Both the position numbers and the translations under genes were made by a program. This document shows positions 10,390 through 19,944 of a stretch of DNA of 64,000 bases, piece after piece. The stretch lies in the NCBI GenBank assembly GCA_001899235.1, contig MKVR01000053.1, positions 1-64,000 on the forward strand, written 5' to 3'. Every line of letters begins with the position of its first letter. Within the stretch, counting starts at the first letter, position 1. The stretch comes from Nitrosospira sp. 56-18. Lineage in GTDB: Bacteria; Pseudomonadota; Gammaproteobacteria; Burkholderiales; Nitrosomonadaceae. The notes under the pieces are model-generated. The model was not told the DNA's origin, did no database searches, and saw only the letters and a program-made list of their open reading frames with translations.

Positions 10390-10490
10390 CCGAATAAATC
10401 CTCGAGGAGTACGTTGCTGGTAAAATCAGGATGATCATAAGACGCGACGAAGCCCGGACAGGCCTCGTACCTCGCCGCCTTTCGCGCGAA
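10390..10490 (-). repeat. Dispersed intergenic repeat, copy 1
   Basis: This stretch resembles, in the opposite orientation, the sequences at 38686-38793 and 59460-59566. The shared core here reads CGTTGCTGGTAAAATCAGGA, followed by ATGATCATAAG, matching the reverse complement of the 38686 copy at about 27 of 30 positions. It fills most of the bamA-skp gap. No coding potential is evident. Boundaries are approximate. Confidence 0.55.
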
Positions 10491-10570
10491 TCTACCCGAA
10501 GGATCACCGGATATCGGCGTGTAGCTCGTTCAGGGGTTCCCAAGTTAACCGAATAAAATCGGAGAGAAAA

Positions 10571-11098
10571 TTGACGCAAGTATTATTGGCTCGACTGCGA
10601 GTTGCTGCTGCGTGGACTATTTGCGCGGGCATCGGCTGTTCTTTCGTAGCCCAGGCTGATGAAATCAAGATCGGCGTTGTCGATACCGAAAGGGTTCTGG
10701 CCGAATCGGCGCCCGCGATACGGGCACTAAGGAAGATAGAAAAGGAATTTCTCCCGCGTGACCAGGAAATCAAGAAGATGGCTACCCAGGCAAAAGCCTT
10801 GCAGGATCTTCTGGAAAAGGATGGAAAAACGATGCCGGAGGCTGATAGGCGCGGCAAGGAGCGGGATCTGGCGACACTGAACCGCGAGTATCAGCGTGCT
10901 CAGCGGCAGATGCGGGAAGATCTCAGCTTGCGCCAGAACGACGAAGTTGCCACGCTTCAACTAAGCGCAACCAAGGCTATCCAGGTCATCGCGGAAACCG
11001 AAAAATACGATCTGATATTGCCATTGCGGGATCTCGTCTACCGCAGCCAGCGCATGGATATCACCGAAAAAGTGATCAAGGCGCTGGCCGACAAGTAG
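10571..11098 (+). CDS. skp: OmpH/Skp-family periplasmic chaperone
   Basis: Skp is a trimeric periplasmic holdase that binds unfolded outer-membrane proteins on the way to BamA. The 175-residue product has a signal peptide ending near AQA/DEIK (about residue 29), the start [11 protein letters not shown] and a long charged coiled-coil region (about 60-125) typical of the tentacles. The start is a TTG at 10571 preceded by CGGAGAG; no ATG fits. Downstream one would expect lpxD, but fabZ follows directly. Confidence 0.9.
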   Translation: MTQVLLARLRVAAAWTICAGIGCSFVAQADEIKIGVVDTERVLAESAPAIRALRKIEKEFLPRDQEIKKMATQAKALQDLLEKDGKTMPEADRRGKERDLATLNREYQRAQRQMREDLSLRQNDEVATLQLSATKAIQVIAETEKYDLILPLRDLVYRSQRMDITEKVIKALADK

Positions 11099-11159
11099 GC
11101 AGGCAATAACGCTTGCCGGGAGAAGATTCGGCCAGCCTGGCGGATATGATTTTCAACGA

Positions 11160-11660
11160 ATGATAAATGACAAGAAGATGGAAGAGCCTGCAATAAAAAC
11201 AGCGGATAGCGTGAGTGGGTCGATGGATATCCACGAAATTCTGAAATACCTGCCTCATCGGTATCCTTTCCTGCTGGTTGACAGGGTACTGTCACTGGAG
11301 CTTGGCAAGGATATTGCCGCGCTAAAGAACGTTACCATCAACGAGCCTTTTTTCCCGGGCCACTTCCCTCATTACCCCGTCATGCCCGGCGTGCTGATTA
11401 TCGAAGCGCTGGCGCAAACAGCTGCAATCCTGACTCTCAAGACCATGAATACGCAGGTAGATGAGAATTCCGTCTATTATTTTGTCGGCATAGACGGCGC
11501 CCGTTTCAAGAAGCCGGTCCAGGCCGGGGACCAGCTGATACTCAAGGCAACCATACTGCGGGAGCGAATCGGCATCTGGAAATATTCTGTCCGGGCCGAG
11601 GTGGACGGCCGTGTGGCTACAGAAGCAGAACTGATGTGCACCGTGCGCAACAAACAATAA
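11160..11660 (+). CDS. fabZ: 3-hydroxyacyl-ACP dehydratase FabZ
   Basis: FabZ dehydrates (3R)-hydroxyacyl-ACP in the fatty acid elongation cycle. The protein has the hot-dog-fold signature [13 protein letters not shown] and the active-site segment [23 protein letters not shown], in which the His and Glu are catalytic. The ATG at 11160 gives 166 residues. Internal ATGs at 11178 and 11223 ([15 protein letters not shown], 145 residues) are also possible, and the last gives the more usual length. The neighbours lpxD and lpxA, normally on either side, are missing here. Confidence 0.93.
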   Translation: MINDKKMEEPAIKTADSVSGSMDIHEILKYLPHRYPFLLVDRVLSLELGKDIAALKNVTINEPFFPGHFPHYPVMPGVLIIEALAQTAAILTLKTMNTQVDENSVYYFVGIDGARFKKPVQAGDQLILKATILRERIGIWKYSVRAEVDGRVATEAELMCTVRNKQ

Positions 11661-11753
11661 CGGTTGCCGGTTGTAGCACTGGCGGGAGGAAGGCGTTGAA
11701 CCCGTTTCCTGATTATTCGGGCATGGGGAATCCGGAAGCGGGGCAGGCGACCG

Positions 11754-12332
11754 ATGAGTGAGTGGATTTGCGGAGTGGATGAATCCGGCAGGGGACCGCT
11801 GGCGGGTCCCGTGTTCGCAGCCTGCGTGATACTCGATCCGCAGCACCGGATAGAAGGCCTGGCGGATTCCAAAACGTTAACGAAAACACAGCGAGACGCG
11901 CTGACCGTTGCCATCAAGGCTCATTCACTCGCCTGGGCAATCGGTACCGCATCCGTCCGGGAAATCGATTGTCTGAACATCCTCCAGGCCAGCCTGCTCG
12001 CCATGAAACGCGCGGTCGAAGGCCTATCTTTCAGGCCCACCCGCGTGCTCGTGGATGGAACCCATGGTCCCCGATTGAGATATCCGGTAACCACGATAAT
12101 CAGGGGCGATCATCTCGTGCCGGAAATTTCCGCCGCTTCGATTCTTGCAAAAACGGCGCGGGATGCAGAAATGATCACTTTACACCGGCGATTCCCACTT
12201 TATGGTTTTGACCGCCATAAGGGATACGGTACACAGCAACACCTTGCAGCCCTCAAGATTCATGGCGTATCGGCGGTACACCGGCGCAGCTTCGCGCCCG
12301 TGAGGGAGTTCATGGTGAACTGCAAGACGTGA
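11754..12332 (+). CDS. rnhB: Ribonuclease HII
   Basis: RNase HII removes ribonucleotides from DNA, cleaving the RNA strand of RNA-DNA hybrids. The 192-residue protein has the N-terminal [14 protein letters not shown] with the catalytic Asp-Glu pair at residues 9-10, a further conserved Asp in RVLVDGTHG, and the C-terminal [13 protein letters not shown] and HRRSFAPV motifs. It starts at ATG 11754, 93 bp after fabZ. In many proteobacteria lpxA and lpxB lie between these two genes; the gap here is too small for either. Confidence 0.93.
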   Translation: MSEWICGVDESGRGPLAGPVFAACVILDPQHRIEGLADSKTLTKTQRDALTVAIKAHSLAWAIGTASVREIDCLNILQASLLAMKRAVEGLSFRPTRVLVDGTHGPRLRYPVTTIIRGDHLVPEISAASILAKTARDAEMITLHRRFPLYGFDRHKGYGTQQHLAALKIHGVSAVHRRSFAPVREFMVNCKT

Positions 12333-12568
12333 ACGCAGCAATCGGGCGAATTGCAGCTTATGCGAATTCAAGGTATCGTGCAGGGAAATGAGGAGAACTT
12401 GCATCATCGACTGTCGCTAGTGCCATAACCGGACCGCCTCCGTTTCGTTTCCTTGATCAGAGGCTCCCCAGGCAAGCAATAGGTAGAAATGACAGAAATG
12501 GCAGATAGGAAGTACCGGTGCAGTCTGCACGTTGAACAGATATTTAACGGAAGATAGAGGGCGTGCCC

Positions 12569-13048
12569 ATGCGGATCGAAAAGAATACCGTTGTATCCCT
12601 GGACTATGAATTGCTGGACATGGAAGGGAAGGTAATGGAAAAGCCCGACTCCCCGATCAGCTATCTGCATGGGGGCTATGACGGTATCTTCCCCATGGTG
12701 GAAGAGAAGCTGCATCTCAAGGAGGTGGGCTATCGCTGCTCTGTGGTGATGGAGCCGGAATACACCTTCGGCGAATATGACGCCGAGCTGGTAAGAATGG
12801 AGCCGCGGGATGTATTCCCGGAAAATGTCGAAATCGGCATGCAGTTTGAAGGCGGGGAAGAAGGTTCGGATGAGGTGACCGTCTACACCGTAACTGACAT
12901 CACGGATGACAAGGTGATCGTGGATGGGAACCACCCGCTCGCGGGCATGACCTTGCGCTTCGATTGCACTGTCACCGCCGTGCGTCCCGCTACCGCGGAG
13001 GAATTGTCTCACGGCCATGCCCATGGGATTCACGGCCACGCGCACTGA
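12569..13048 (+). CDS. FKBP-type peptidyl-prolyl isomerase, SlyD-like
   Basis: SlyD-type proteins combine a split FKBP prolyl isomerase with an insert-in-flap chaperone domain and often bind nickel or other metals. The 159-residue product has the flap YLHGGYDGIFPMVEEKL, the insert with EPEYTFGEYD, and the return segment GNHPLAGMTLRFD. The C-terminus is histidine rich (HGHAHGIHGHAH), a plausible metal-binding tail. The ATG at 12569 has AGAGG eight nt upstream; the in-frame GTG at 12563 is too close to that site. It converges on mutS. Confidence 0.88.
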   Translation: MRIEKNTVVSLDYELLDMEGKVMEKPDSPISYLHGGYDGIFPMVEEKLHLKEVGYRCSVVMEPEYTFGEYDAELVRMEPRDVFPENVEIGMQFEGGEEGSDEVTVYTVTDITDDKVIVDGNHPLAGMTLRFDCTVTAVRPATAEELSHGHAHGIHGHAH

Positions 13049-13070
13049 TCGGCAACCGGATCAAGCAGCA

Positions 13071-13094
13071 GGCGGGCTGAGCATCCGCCGTTTT
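13071..13094 (+). terminator. Likely intrinsic terminator after the FKBP gene
   Basis: GGCGG (13071-13075) and CCGCC (13085-13089) form a short GC stem with a 9-nt loop, followed by GTTTT. It sits 23 bp after the FKBP stop in a convergent gap with mutS. The stem is short, so confidence is moderate. Confidence 0.5.
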
Positions 13095-13103
13095 GCCTTT
13101 CGC

Positions 13104-15758
13104 CTACTCCTTTGGCTGGCTGTCCTTCTGCATCATCTTTTTCATTTCGTAAAGTTGCTCCAGGGCTTGCCGAGGACTCAGTTCGTCTGGCGCTATTGCC
13201 TGCAACCGCGTTAGGGCAGGGTGTTCCCGCTGCGTGCTTTCAGGTAGTGCCGCCCCGGCAAACAGGTCCCCTTGCGGCTGCCGCTTCACGTTTCCCTGCT
13301 CCAGTTTTACGAGGTATTTTCGTGCAGTCCGGATTGCGGATTCAGGCACGCCCGCCAGCGCGGCCACCTGAAGCCCATAGCTCTGGCTGGCCGGACCTTC
13401 GTTGACCGCATGCAGGAACACGATGGAATGCTTGTGCTCGATCGCCCGCAAATGGACATTGGCGATCTGCGGGAATTCTTCCGCCAGCCGTGTCAGTTCA
13501 AAATAATGCGTTGCGAACAGCGTATAGCTGCGATTTTTTTCCAGCAGGTGCCGCGCTATGGCAAAGGCCAGCGCCAAGCCATCGAAAGTGGAAGTACCCC
13601 GGCCCACTTCATCCATCAATACCAGGCTTTGCTCGCCGGCGTTATGCAGGATATTGGCGGCTTCGGTCATTTCCATCATGAAGGTCGAGCGTCCTCCCGC
13701 AAGATCGTCGGATGCGCCAATGCGGGTAAATATCCGGTCCAGAGGGCCGATGCGCGCGCTGTTTGCCGGGACGAAGCTCCCGCAGTGCGCCAGCAGGGCG
13801 ATCAGCGCGACCTGGCGCATGTAGGTCGACTTGCCGCCCATATTGGGACCGGTAATGATAAGCATCTGGCGCGTTCCGTTTTCTCCGGCGCCCAGTCGCA
13901 AATCGTTTGCGACAAAGTCTTCCATCTGTTTTTCCACCACGGGATGACGTCCCGCCTCGATTTCGATCATCGCTTCGCCAGTGAAAAACGGCATGACGTA
14001 GCCGAGCGCAAGCGCGCGTTCGGCAAAGGTGGCCAGCACATCCAGTTCGGCGATGCCCTGAGCGATTTGCTGCACATGAGTCACAAAGGGTGCAAGCCTA
14101 TCCAATAGCGCATCGAACAGGAATTTTTCACGCTGCAAGGCGCGCTCCTGCGCGGACAGCGCTTTTTCCTCGAAGGTTTTCAGCTCGGGGGTGATATACC
14201 GCTCGGCGTTCTTCAGCGTCTGCCTTCGGCGGTAATCGCCGGGTATCTTATCGCTATGGGCATGCGTGACCTCGATGTAAAATCCATGGAGGCGGTTATA
14301 CTCCACTTTAAGGCTGGCGATGCCAGTACGGGCTTTTTCCCGCATTTCCAGTTCCAGCAGGAACTCGCCACAGTTGTTCTGCATGGCGCGCAACTCATCC
14401 AGCTCCGCGTCGTAGCCATCGGCCAGGACGCCGCCTGCACGCAATACCACACTTGGCTCTTCCATCAAGGATTTTTCCAGAAGCGCGGCAAGCGCGGAGT
14501 CGGGTTCCATTGCCTGCCTCAATGCGTTGATGTGCCGCGTGGCATGCCCGGCAAGATCCGTAAGAGCGGCAATGGCCGCGGTTGCCTGCTGTAATTGCTG
14601 CAAACTGTCGCGCAGTCCCGACAGGTCTCTGGGGCGGGCCGACCTCAATGCGATACGGGCGGCAATGCGCTCGATATCGGCCATATGCTTGAAATGCTGG
14701 CGAATGACCAGATAAGGAGCCGGGTCCGTTTCATTCATCAAAAAGGATACCGCTTCGAGCCGATCCTGGATCGTGGCCCTGTCGCGCAGGGGATGATGCA
14801 GCCAGTGCCTGAGCATGCGGCTTCCCATGTTGGTCGCGCAGGTATCGAGCAGGGAGAGCAAAGTGTGGGAGGCATCTCCCAGTATGGTTTCGGAGATTTC
14901 CAGGTTGCGGCGGGTCGCCGCATCCATGCGCACGAAGGCGTCGTCCCGCTCCACCTTCAATGCCTGGATGTGGGCGATATTCATGCCTTGCGTCAAGCGG
15001 ACGTAATCCAGCAGGGCGCTGGCCGCCCCCAGGGAAATGCTCAGGTCTTCGCAGCCAAAACCAGACAGGTCATGGGTTTCAAATTGCCTCGAGAGATTGC
15101 GAACCGCGGCATCCTCATCGAAGTGCCAGGACGGCAGCCGCTTGAGGCACAGTTTCTCGCGTGCCGCCGTGGCTTCGAGCTCAGGCAGCGCGAGCGGCTC
15201 CGGCAGGAGAATTTCTGCCGGTTTCAGGCGCTCGAGCTCGCTTGTGAGATCGCCAACGCGGGTCTCCAGGACGCGAAATTGGCCTGCCGCCAGATTGAGC
15301 CATGCCATCCCCAAGGCCGGTTCGCGCACGCTTATGGCAAGCAGCGTGCAGTCGCGCTTTTCTTCCAGCAGCGCTGCATCAGTCAATGTTCCCGGGGTAA
15401 TGATGCGCGTGACCTGACGCTCCACGGGACCCTTGGCGGTCGCCGGATCACCGGTTTGCTCGCAGATGACCACCGATTCACCAAGCCTTACCAGTTTCGC
15501 CAGATACTGCTCGGCCGAATGGTAGGGCACACCTGCCATCTTGATGGGCTCGCCCGCTGAAACCCCCCGCCGGGTCAGTGTGATATCCAGCAGTTTTGCG
15601 GCTTTTTCGGCGTCATCAAAGAATAATTCATAGAAATCCCCCATGCGGTAAAACATCAGCATGTCGGGATGTCGCGCCTTGATGCGCAGATACTGCTGCA
15701 TCATGGGCGTGTGTTTTTCCAAGTCGTTAATTTCGTTATTGCTGAGTAATGAATTCAA
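13104..15758 (-). CDS. mutS: DNA mismatch repair protein MutS
   Basis: MutS recognises mismatches and small loops and starts repair with MutL. The 884-residue protein has the mismatch-binding Phe-x-Glu (residues 42-44, within [11 protein letters not shown]), connector, lever and clamp domains, and the ATPase domain with Walker [10 protein letters not shown] at about 637-645, then [12 protein letters not shown] and the ATHYFEL segment. A C-terminal extension precedes the tail [12 protein letters not shown], a dimer or tetramer helix. It reads alone on the minus strand from an AT-rich upstream region. Confidence 0.96.
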   Translation of the reverse strand: MNSLLSNNEINDLEKHTPMMQQYLRIKARHPDMLMFYRMGDFYELFFDDAEKAAKLLDITLTRRGVSAGEPIKMAGVPYHSAEQYLAKLVRLGESVVICEQTGDPATAKGPVERQVTRIITPGTLTDAALLEEKRDCTLLAISVREPALGMAWLNLAAGQFRVLETRVGDLTSELERLKPAEILLPEPLALPELEATAAREKLCLKRLPSWHFDEDAAVRNLSRQFETHDLSGFGCEDLSISLGAASALLDYVRLTQGMNIAHIQALKVERDDAFVRMDAATRRNLEISETILGDASHTLLSLLDTCATNMGSRMLRHWLHHPLRDRATIQDRLEAVSFLMNETDPAPYLVIRQHFKHMADIERIAARIALRSARPRDLSGLRDSLQQLQQATAAIAALTDLAGHATRHINALRQAMEPDSALAALLEKSLMEEPSVVLRAGGVLADGYDAELDELRAMQNNCGEFLLELEMREKARTGIASLKVEYNRLHGFYIEVTHAHSDKIPGDYRRRQTLKNAERYITPELKTFEEKALSAQERALQREKFLFDALLDRLAPFVTHVQQIAQGIAELDVLATFAERALALGYVMPFFTGEAMIEIEAGRHPVVEKQMEDFVANDLRLGAGENGTRQMLIITGPNMGGKSTYMRQVALIALLAHCGSFVPANSARIGPLDRIFTRIGASDDLAGGRSTFMMEMTEAANILHNAGEQSLVLMDEVGRGTSTFDGLALAFAIARHLLEKNRSYTLFATHYFELTRLAEEFPQIANVHLRAIEHKHSIVFLHAVNEGPASQSYGLQVAALAGVPESAIRTARKYLVKLEQGNVKRQPQGDLFAGAALPESTQREHPALTRLQAIAPDELSPRQALEQLYEMKKMMQKDSQPKE

Positions 15759-16059
15759 CTATCTTAATCAAGCTATTAAATACTATTTATTAATTCGGCC
15801 CAAAAATAGCGACCGTCAATTTAGTTATAAGTGGCTAATAATTTCTATCAGGCTAATGCAAGGGTATCAAAAGGTCACCTTAATAATTCGGTGGGCAAAC
15901 AGTCCGAACGCGATATCGGCGGAAGCCGGTATCCCAGAGAGCTCTAAAGCCCACAATTATTGGGTTGGGCTGGATTCGGATCAAGCCCGGAATGATGAGA
16001 TTCATGGCACCTTATTCAATGGCTCTAAATCTTCTCATGGCGTTCGATATCCCTTTCGC
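15759..16059. other. Intergenic, AT-rich next to mutS, no gene seen
   Basis: The first 120 bp upstream of mutS are clearly richer in A and T than the flanks and probably carry the mutS promoter, though no good -35/-10 pair stands out. The open frames here are short, lack ribosome binding sites and look random. I see no RNA gene. Confidence 0.4.
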
Positions 16060-16256
16060 TCAGGTGTTGTTGAGCCAGTCGGTCGTTATGCATGCAGTCA
16101 CGGATGCTGAAACGCGTTCCAGCATTTCACAGTCGAGAGTGATGAGCATCCCATCCTGCTGCGGCGCGAGCGCGAATAAGCCGCATCGGCTCCGCGCAAG
16201 CGTTTCGCGATAACGCTGGCAACAGCGCGACGGGCGAGCGGCTCGTCAAGCGGCAT
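16060..16256 (-). pseudogene. Truncated, frameshifted VapC-like PIN-domain fragment
   Basis: Read on the minus strand, the first part gives PLARRAVASVIAKRLRGADA, then AY. After a frame change near 16170-16180 it continues FALAPQQDGMLITLDCEM, LERVSASVTACITTDWLNNT and a stop at 16060. The pattern RGADA-x-Y, then LITLD, then T-x-x-W-L at the end is that of the C-terminal half of VapC-type PIN ribonucleases (the second acidic cluster). The N-terminal half and any antitoxin are missing; the fragment abuts the end of the glucosidase gene. It is probably a relic of a toxin-antitoxin locus. Confidence 0.6.
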
Positions 16257-16259
16257 CTC

Positions 16260-18968
16260 TCATTCGGTTGGTTTTGACGGGGCGGTGGCTGACCGCTGTT
16301 TCCAGAATTCCGGAATATCCTGGTGATAACGGCGCATGATCAGGTTTGCCACCAGTCCGCTCCAGCCGGTTTGATGGGTGGCGCCGAGGCCCTGGCCTGT
16401 CTCGCCATGAAAGTACTCGTAAAACAGCAGCAGTTCTCGCCAGTGCGGATCTGTCTGGTGGGGACTGTCCTTGGAAAAGGCGGGGATAAGGCCCGATTCT
16501 CCGCGGCGGAAAATATCCGCAAGCCGCTCCGCGAGCAGCGTGGCGCCATATTTGAGGTTGATTTCGTAGCCGTTCAGGCAGGGCGCGGGAAAGGTGAACG
16601 AATCTCCCAGGAAGCGATACAGTTTCTCCATGGCCTGTATCAGCAGATAATTGGTGGGCATCCATACCGGTCCGCGCCAGTTGGAGTTGCCGCCAAACAG
16701 CGGTGAATCGGATTCACCCGGCACATACTGGATGATGGCGCTGCCAATGCCGGGAATGTGCCCGAGGTCATGCCGGGTAGCGTGATACTTGGATACCGAG
16801 CGGATGCCATGCGGGGAGAGGAATTCCTTTTCGTCGAACAGGCGAGGCAGTATCCTGACCAGCATGGAAGCATTTATCAGGGACAATAAATGTTCTCCAC
16901 GTTCGTTGGTATGCACCGGGCAGGCGCAGATGCTGCTTCCATCGAACATTCCGCCCTTATGTTTCCACATCAGCGCATTGAACCGCGTGCGGCCGGCCAG
17001 CAGGCGCGCATCCACTACTTCGCTCGCGAACAGCGGGATGATGCCGACCCAGGAAAATACGTCGATGCGGTGCGTCGATCCATCCGGAGTAACCACGAGA
17101 TCCTTGAAAAAACCGTCTGCATCATCCCAGAGAGATACCTCTGCGCCGGTGTGTCCGGCAATCGTGTTGGCAATCGCCAGGAACTGGCTATAGCACTGGA
17201 TCGCAATGTCCTCATATGCGGAATCTTCAACAGCGATTTCCAGCGCCATCACGGTGAGCTGCAGCGAGAACATCGCCATCCAGCCGGTGGCATCGGCCTG
17301 CTTGAGTGTGTAGCCGGGAGGCAGCGGCCGGGAGCGATTGTATACCGAAATATTGTCCAGCCCGAGAAAACCGCCCTCAAACACGTTCATGCCCGACGCA
17401 TCCTTGCGGTTTACCCACCAAGTGTGGTTCAGCAGCAGCTTGTGCAGTACGCGTTTGAGAAAAGCGGTATCTCCCTTGCCGCGCTGCACGCGCTCGGCGC
17501 GGAATACCTTGAGCGCACCCATGGCGTGCACCGGCGGATTGACATCATCAAACATCCACTCGCAGGCGGGGATCTGGCCATTGGGATGCAGGTGGTCTTC
17601 GTGCAGCAGCAGCTCGATCTGATCCTTGGCGAAATCCACGTCGATTATCGCCAGCACCGCAGCGTGAAAAGCCAGGTCCCATGCGGCGAACCAAGGATAT
17701 TCCCATGCATCAGGCATGGAAATCACATGATTTGCCTTGAGATGGCGCCAATTATGGTTACGCCCATGTTTCCTTGCCGGGGATGGGATTTCGCTGTCGC
17801 CTTGCAGCCAGGTGGAGACGTCGTAATGAAAAAACTGCTTGTTCCAGATCATCCCAGCCAGTGCCTGGCGCAGGATGCGATGATCCTGGGTGGTCGCTTC
17901 CGGAAGCAGGCTCCTGAAGAAAGCATCGGCTTCGGAACGGCGCAAGGCGAATATGTCCTGATGGACGGCAAATGGCTCGGCATGAAGGGCGGCTGACAGT
18001 ACCATGTCAAGGACAGCGGCTTTTCCCGCTGCAATGTGAAGTTTATGCATGGCCGCAAACTTTGTTCCCCGCTGCGCCGGGTTGACCGCAGCATGATCGC
18101 CATGGATGAGATAGCGATGAAACGCATCCTTTACATAAGGACCCGAATTGGGTACGGCCCACAAGTGGCAGTCATTGGTTTCGTTTTCGGTATATAAAAG
18201 GTCTGCCTGTTGCAAGCCGTAGAGATGGTACGTTCCCAGCACCGGATGTTCGGCCACGGTCGCCCAGGCTGCGCCATCGGGTGCTGGAATAGCAGAAAGC
18301 GATGGCTTCTCGTTTTTTCTCTGTAACCACGACCAGTCGTTGCGAAACCAGAGCTGGGGCAATAACCATAGCGTGGCGTCCTCGTTGCCACGGTTGGTGG
18401 CAAGAACGCGAATATGCACCTCTTCCGGCGACGCCTTGGCATAGCCTATTTCCACGTCCCAGTAGCGGTTCCCGGCAAAGGCGCCGCTGTCGATCAGGCT
18501 GAATGGCGGATCTTCCCGCGAACGGCGCGTGTTCTCATCGACCAGACACCTGTAAGGGAAAGCCGATTGGGGGTACTTGTAGAGATAGCGAAGCCAGGAG
18601 TGCGATGGTGTTGCATCCAGGTAGAAATAACATTCCTTTACGTCTTCGCCGCGATTGCCCTGTTTTCCAGTCAGGCCGAAGGCCCGCTCCTTGAGAATAT
18701 CATCCTCGCCGTTCCATAATGCCAGTCCGAAACAGAGCCGTTGCGCCTCGTCACAAATGCCGCCCAAGCCATCCTCGTTCCAGCGGTAGGCGCGCGAACG
18801 GGATTGGTCATGGCTGAAGTATTCCCAGACATTACCATCCGGGCTGTAGTCTTCCCGCACCGTGGCCCAGGCGCGTTCAGAAAGATACGGTCCCCACAAA
18901 CGCCAGTTCTCGACCTGATGACGCTGGTTTTTCAATCGTTGCCGTTCGGCATCCAGTTGAGTGAACAC
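16260..18968 (-). CDS. Large glucosidase, GH63/MGH1-like
   Basis: The 902-residue protein resembles bacterial relatives of mannosyl-oligosaccharide glucosidase: an N-terminal beta-sandwich-like half (SERAWATVREDYSPDGNVWEY, RAYRWNEDGLGGICDE) and a C-terminal alpha/alpha barrel (MPDAWEYPWFAAWDLAFHA, GPVWMPTNYLLI, HQTGWSGLVA). No signal peptide is seen, so it is probably cytoplasmic and acts on alpha-glucosides or glycogen-like material; the substrate cannot be read from sequence. A GTG start at 18968 is supported by GAGGAGA eight nt upstream. It follows suhB on the same strand. Confidence 0.8.
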   Translation of the reverse strand: MFTQLDAERQRLKNQRHQVENWRLWGPYLSERAWATVREDYSPDGNVWEYFSHDQSRSRAYRWNEDGLGGICDEAQRLCFGLALWNGEDDILKERAFGLTGKQGNRGEDVKECYFYLDATPSHSWLRYLYKYPQSAFPYRCLVDENTRRSREDPPFSLIDSGAFAGNRYWDVEIGYAKASPEEVHIRVLATNRGNEDATLWLLPQLWFRNDWSWLQRKNEKPSLSAIPAPDGAAWATVAEHPVLGTYHLYGLQQADLLYTENETNDCHLWAVPNSGPYVKDAFHRYLIHGDHAAVNPAQRGTKFAAMHKLHIAAGKAAVLDMVLSAALHAEPFAVHQDIFALRRSEADAFFRSLLPEATTQDHRILRQALAGMIWNKQFFHYDVSTWLQGDSEIPSPARKHGRNHNWRHLKANHVISMPDAWEYPWFAAWDLAFHAAVLAIIDVDFAKDQIELLLHEDHLHPNGQIPACEWMFDDVNPPVHAMGALKVFRAERVQRGKGDTAFLKRVLHKLLLNHTWWVNRKDASGMNVFEGGFLGLDNISVYNRSRPLPPGYTLKQADATGWMAMFSLQLTVMALEIAVEDSAYEDIAIQCYSQFLAIANTIAGHTGAEVSLWDDADGFFKDLVVTPDGSTHRIDVFSWVGIIPLFASEVVDARLLAGRTRFNALMWKHKGGMFDGSSICACPVHTNERGEHLLSLINASMLVRILPRLFDEKEFLSPHGIRSVSKYHATRHDLGHIPGIGSAIIQYVPGESDSPLFGGNSNWRGPVWMPTNYLLIQAMEKLYRFLGDSFTFPAPCLNGYEINLKYGATLLAERLADIFRRGESGLIPAFSKDSPHQTDPHWRELLLFYEYFHGETGQGLGATHQTGWSGLVANLIMRRYHQDIPEFWKQRSATAPSKPTE

Positions 18969-19074
18969 GGCCTTGCTCTCCTCTTTTCTGTGGAACCGGG
19001 ATCGGGACTATCGGGAACATCAACCACGATAAATAACCGCTCCGGTTGAGTGGACGTGGCGCAGCCGGGAGCAC

Positions 19075-19899
19075 CTACCGGTCGATTTCCGCGCCTGTTT
19101 TCAATGCTTTCGTGAGATGAGGGGCGATCACCTGCAACAGGTGTCCAAAAATTTTGGGACTGCCAGCGACCAGGTTGCCGCTTTGCATATAATTCGGGTT
19201 GCCTTCCAGGTCTCCCACCAGGCCGCCCGCTTCGGTTATAAGCAGGCAACCGGCAGCGATGTCCCAAGGCGACAGCCCCAATTCCCAGAAGCCGTCGTAG
19301 CGGCCCGCCGCCACGTAGGCGAGGTCCAGTGCGGCGGAGCCGGGACGCCGGATACCGGCGACACGAGGCATGACATCCCTGAACATGGCCAGGTACGCTT
19401 CCACATGGGTAAAGTCGCGAAATGGAAAGCCGGTGCCGATCAGGCAGTCAGTCAGCTGGGTTCGCTTCGTTACCCGCAGCCTATGGTCATTCAAATAAGC
19501 ACCGCTGCCGCGGCTGGCGGTAAAGAGTTCGTTGGCGGAAGGGTTATACACCACGGCCTGTACCGGGATATTTCTATGCATCAGCCCGATCGATACCGAA
19601 TAGTGCGGAAAACCGTGAAGAAAGTTCGTCGTCCCGTCGAGCGGATCGATGATCCACTGGTAATCCGATTCGCCCTGGCCGCTTCGAGCGCCACTTTCTT
19701 CTGCTAGAATGGAGTGATCCGGGTAGGCTTCCAGCAACGTCTTGATAATCGCATTTTCCGCGGCGCCATCCACCTCGCTCACGTAATCGCTGTGCGCTTT
19801 GCGCGAGACATGCAATAAATCCAGGTTTTGCGCAGCGCGGTTGATGATGTTGCCTGCGCGGCGGGCGGCTTTAACCGCAATGGTAAGCATGGGATGCAT
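19075..19899 (-). CDS. suhB: Inositol monophosphatase family protein
   Basis: SuhB-type enzymes hydrolyse inositol-1-phosphate; in E. coli the protein also takes part in rRNA antitermination. The 274-residue product has the metal-binding motifs ILAEESG (Glu 67-68) and DPLDGTTNF (Asp 85, Asp 88), and the C-terminal SPWDIAAGCLLITEAGG. The frame is open far upstream, but MHPMLTIAVKAARRAGNII is the family N-terminus, so the ATG at 19899 is used. It is divergent from trmJ, with only 45 bp between start codons, a common arrangement in betaproteobacteria. Confidence 0.93.
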   Translation of the reverse strand: MHPMLTIAVKAARRAGNIINRAAQNLDLLHVSRKAHSDYVSEVDGAAENAIIKTLLEAYPDHSILAEESGARSGQGESDYQWIIDPLDGTTNFLHGFPHYSVSIGLMHRNIPVQAVVYNPSANELFTASRGSGAYLNDHRLRVTKRTQLTDCLIGTGFPFRDFTHVEAYLAMFRDVMPRVAGIRRPGSAALDLAYVAAGRYDGFWELGLSPWDIAAGCLLITEAGGLVGDLEGNPNYMQSGNLVAGSPKIFGHLLQVIAPHLTKALKTGAEIDR

Positions 19900-19944
19900 T
19901 TTGGGGTTCAGAAGTTCCAGAATTGAGCAGAATGCGATTTTAAT

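Noticed and set aside
15965-16213. 82-codon plus-strand frame in the mutS-glucosidase gap
   Set aside because: It is antisense to the PIN-domain relic, which explains the sequence better, and has no ribosome binding site.
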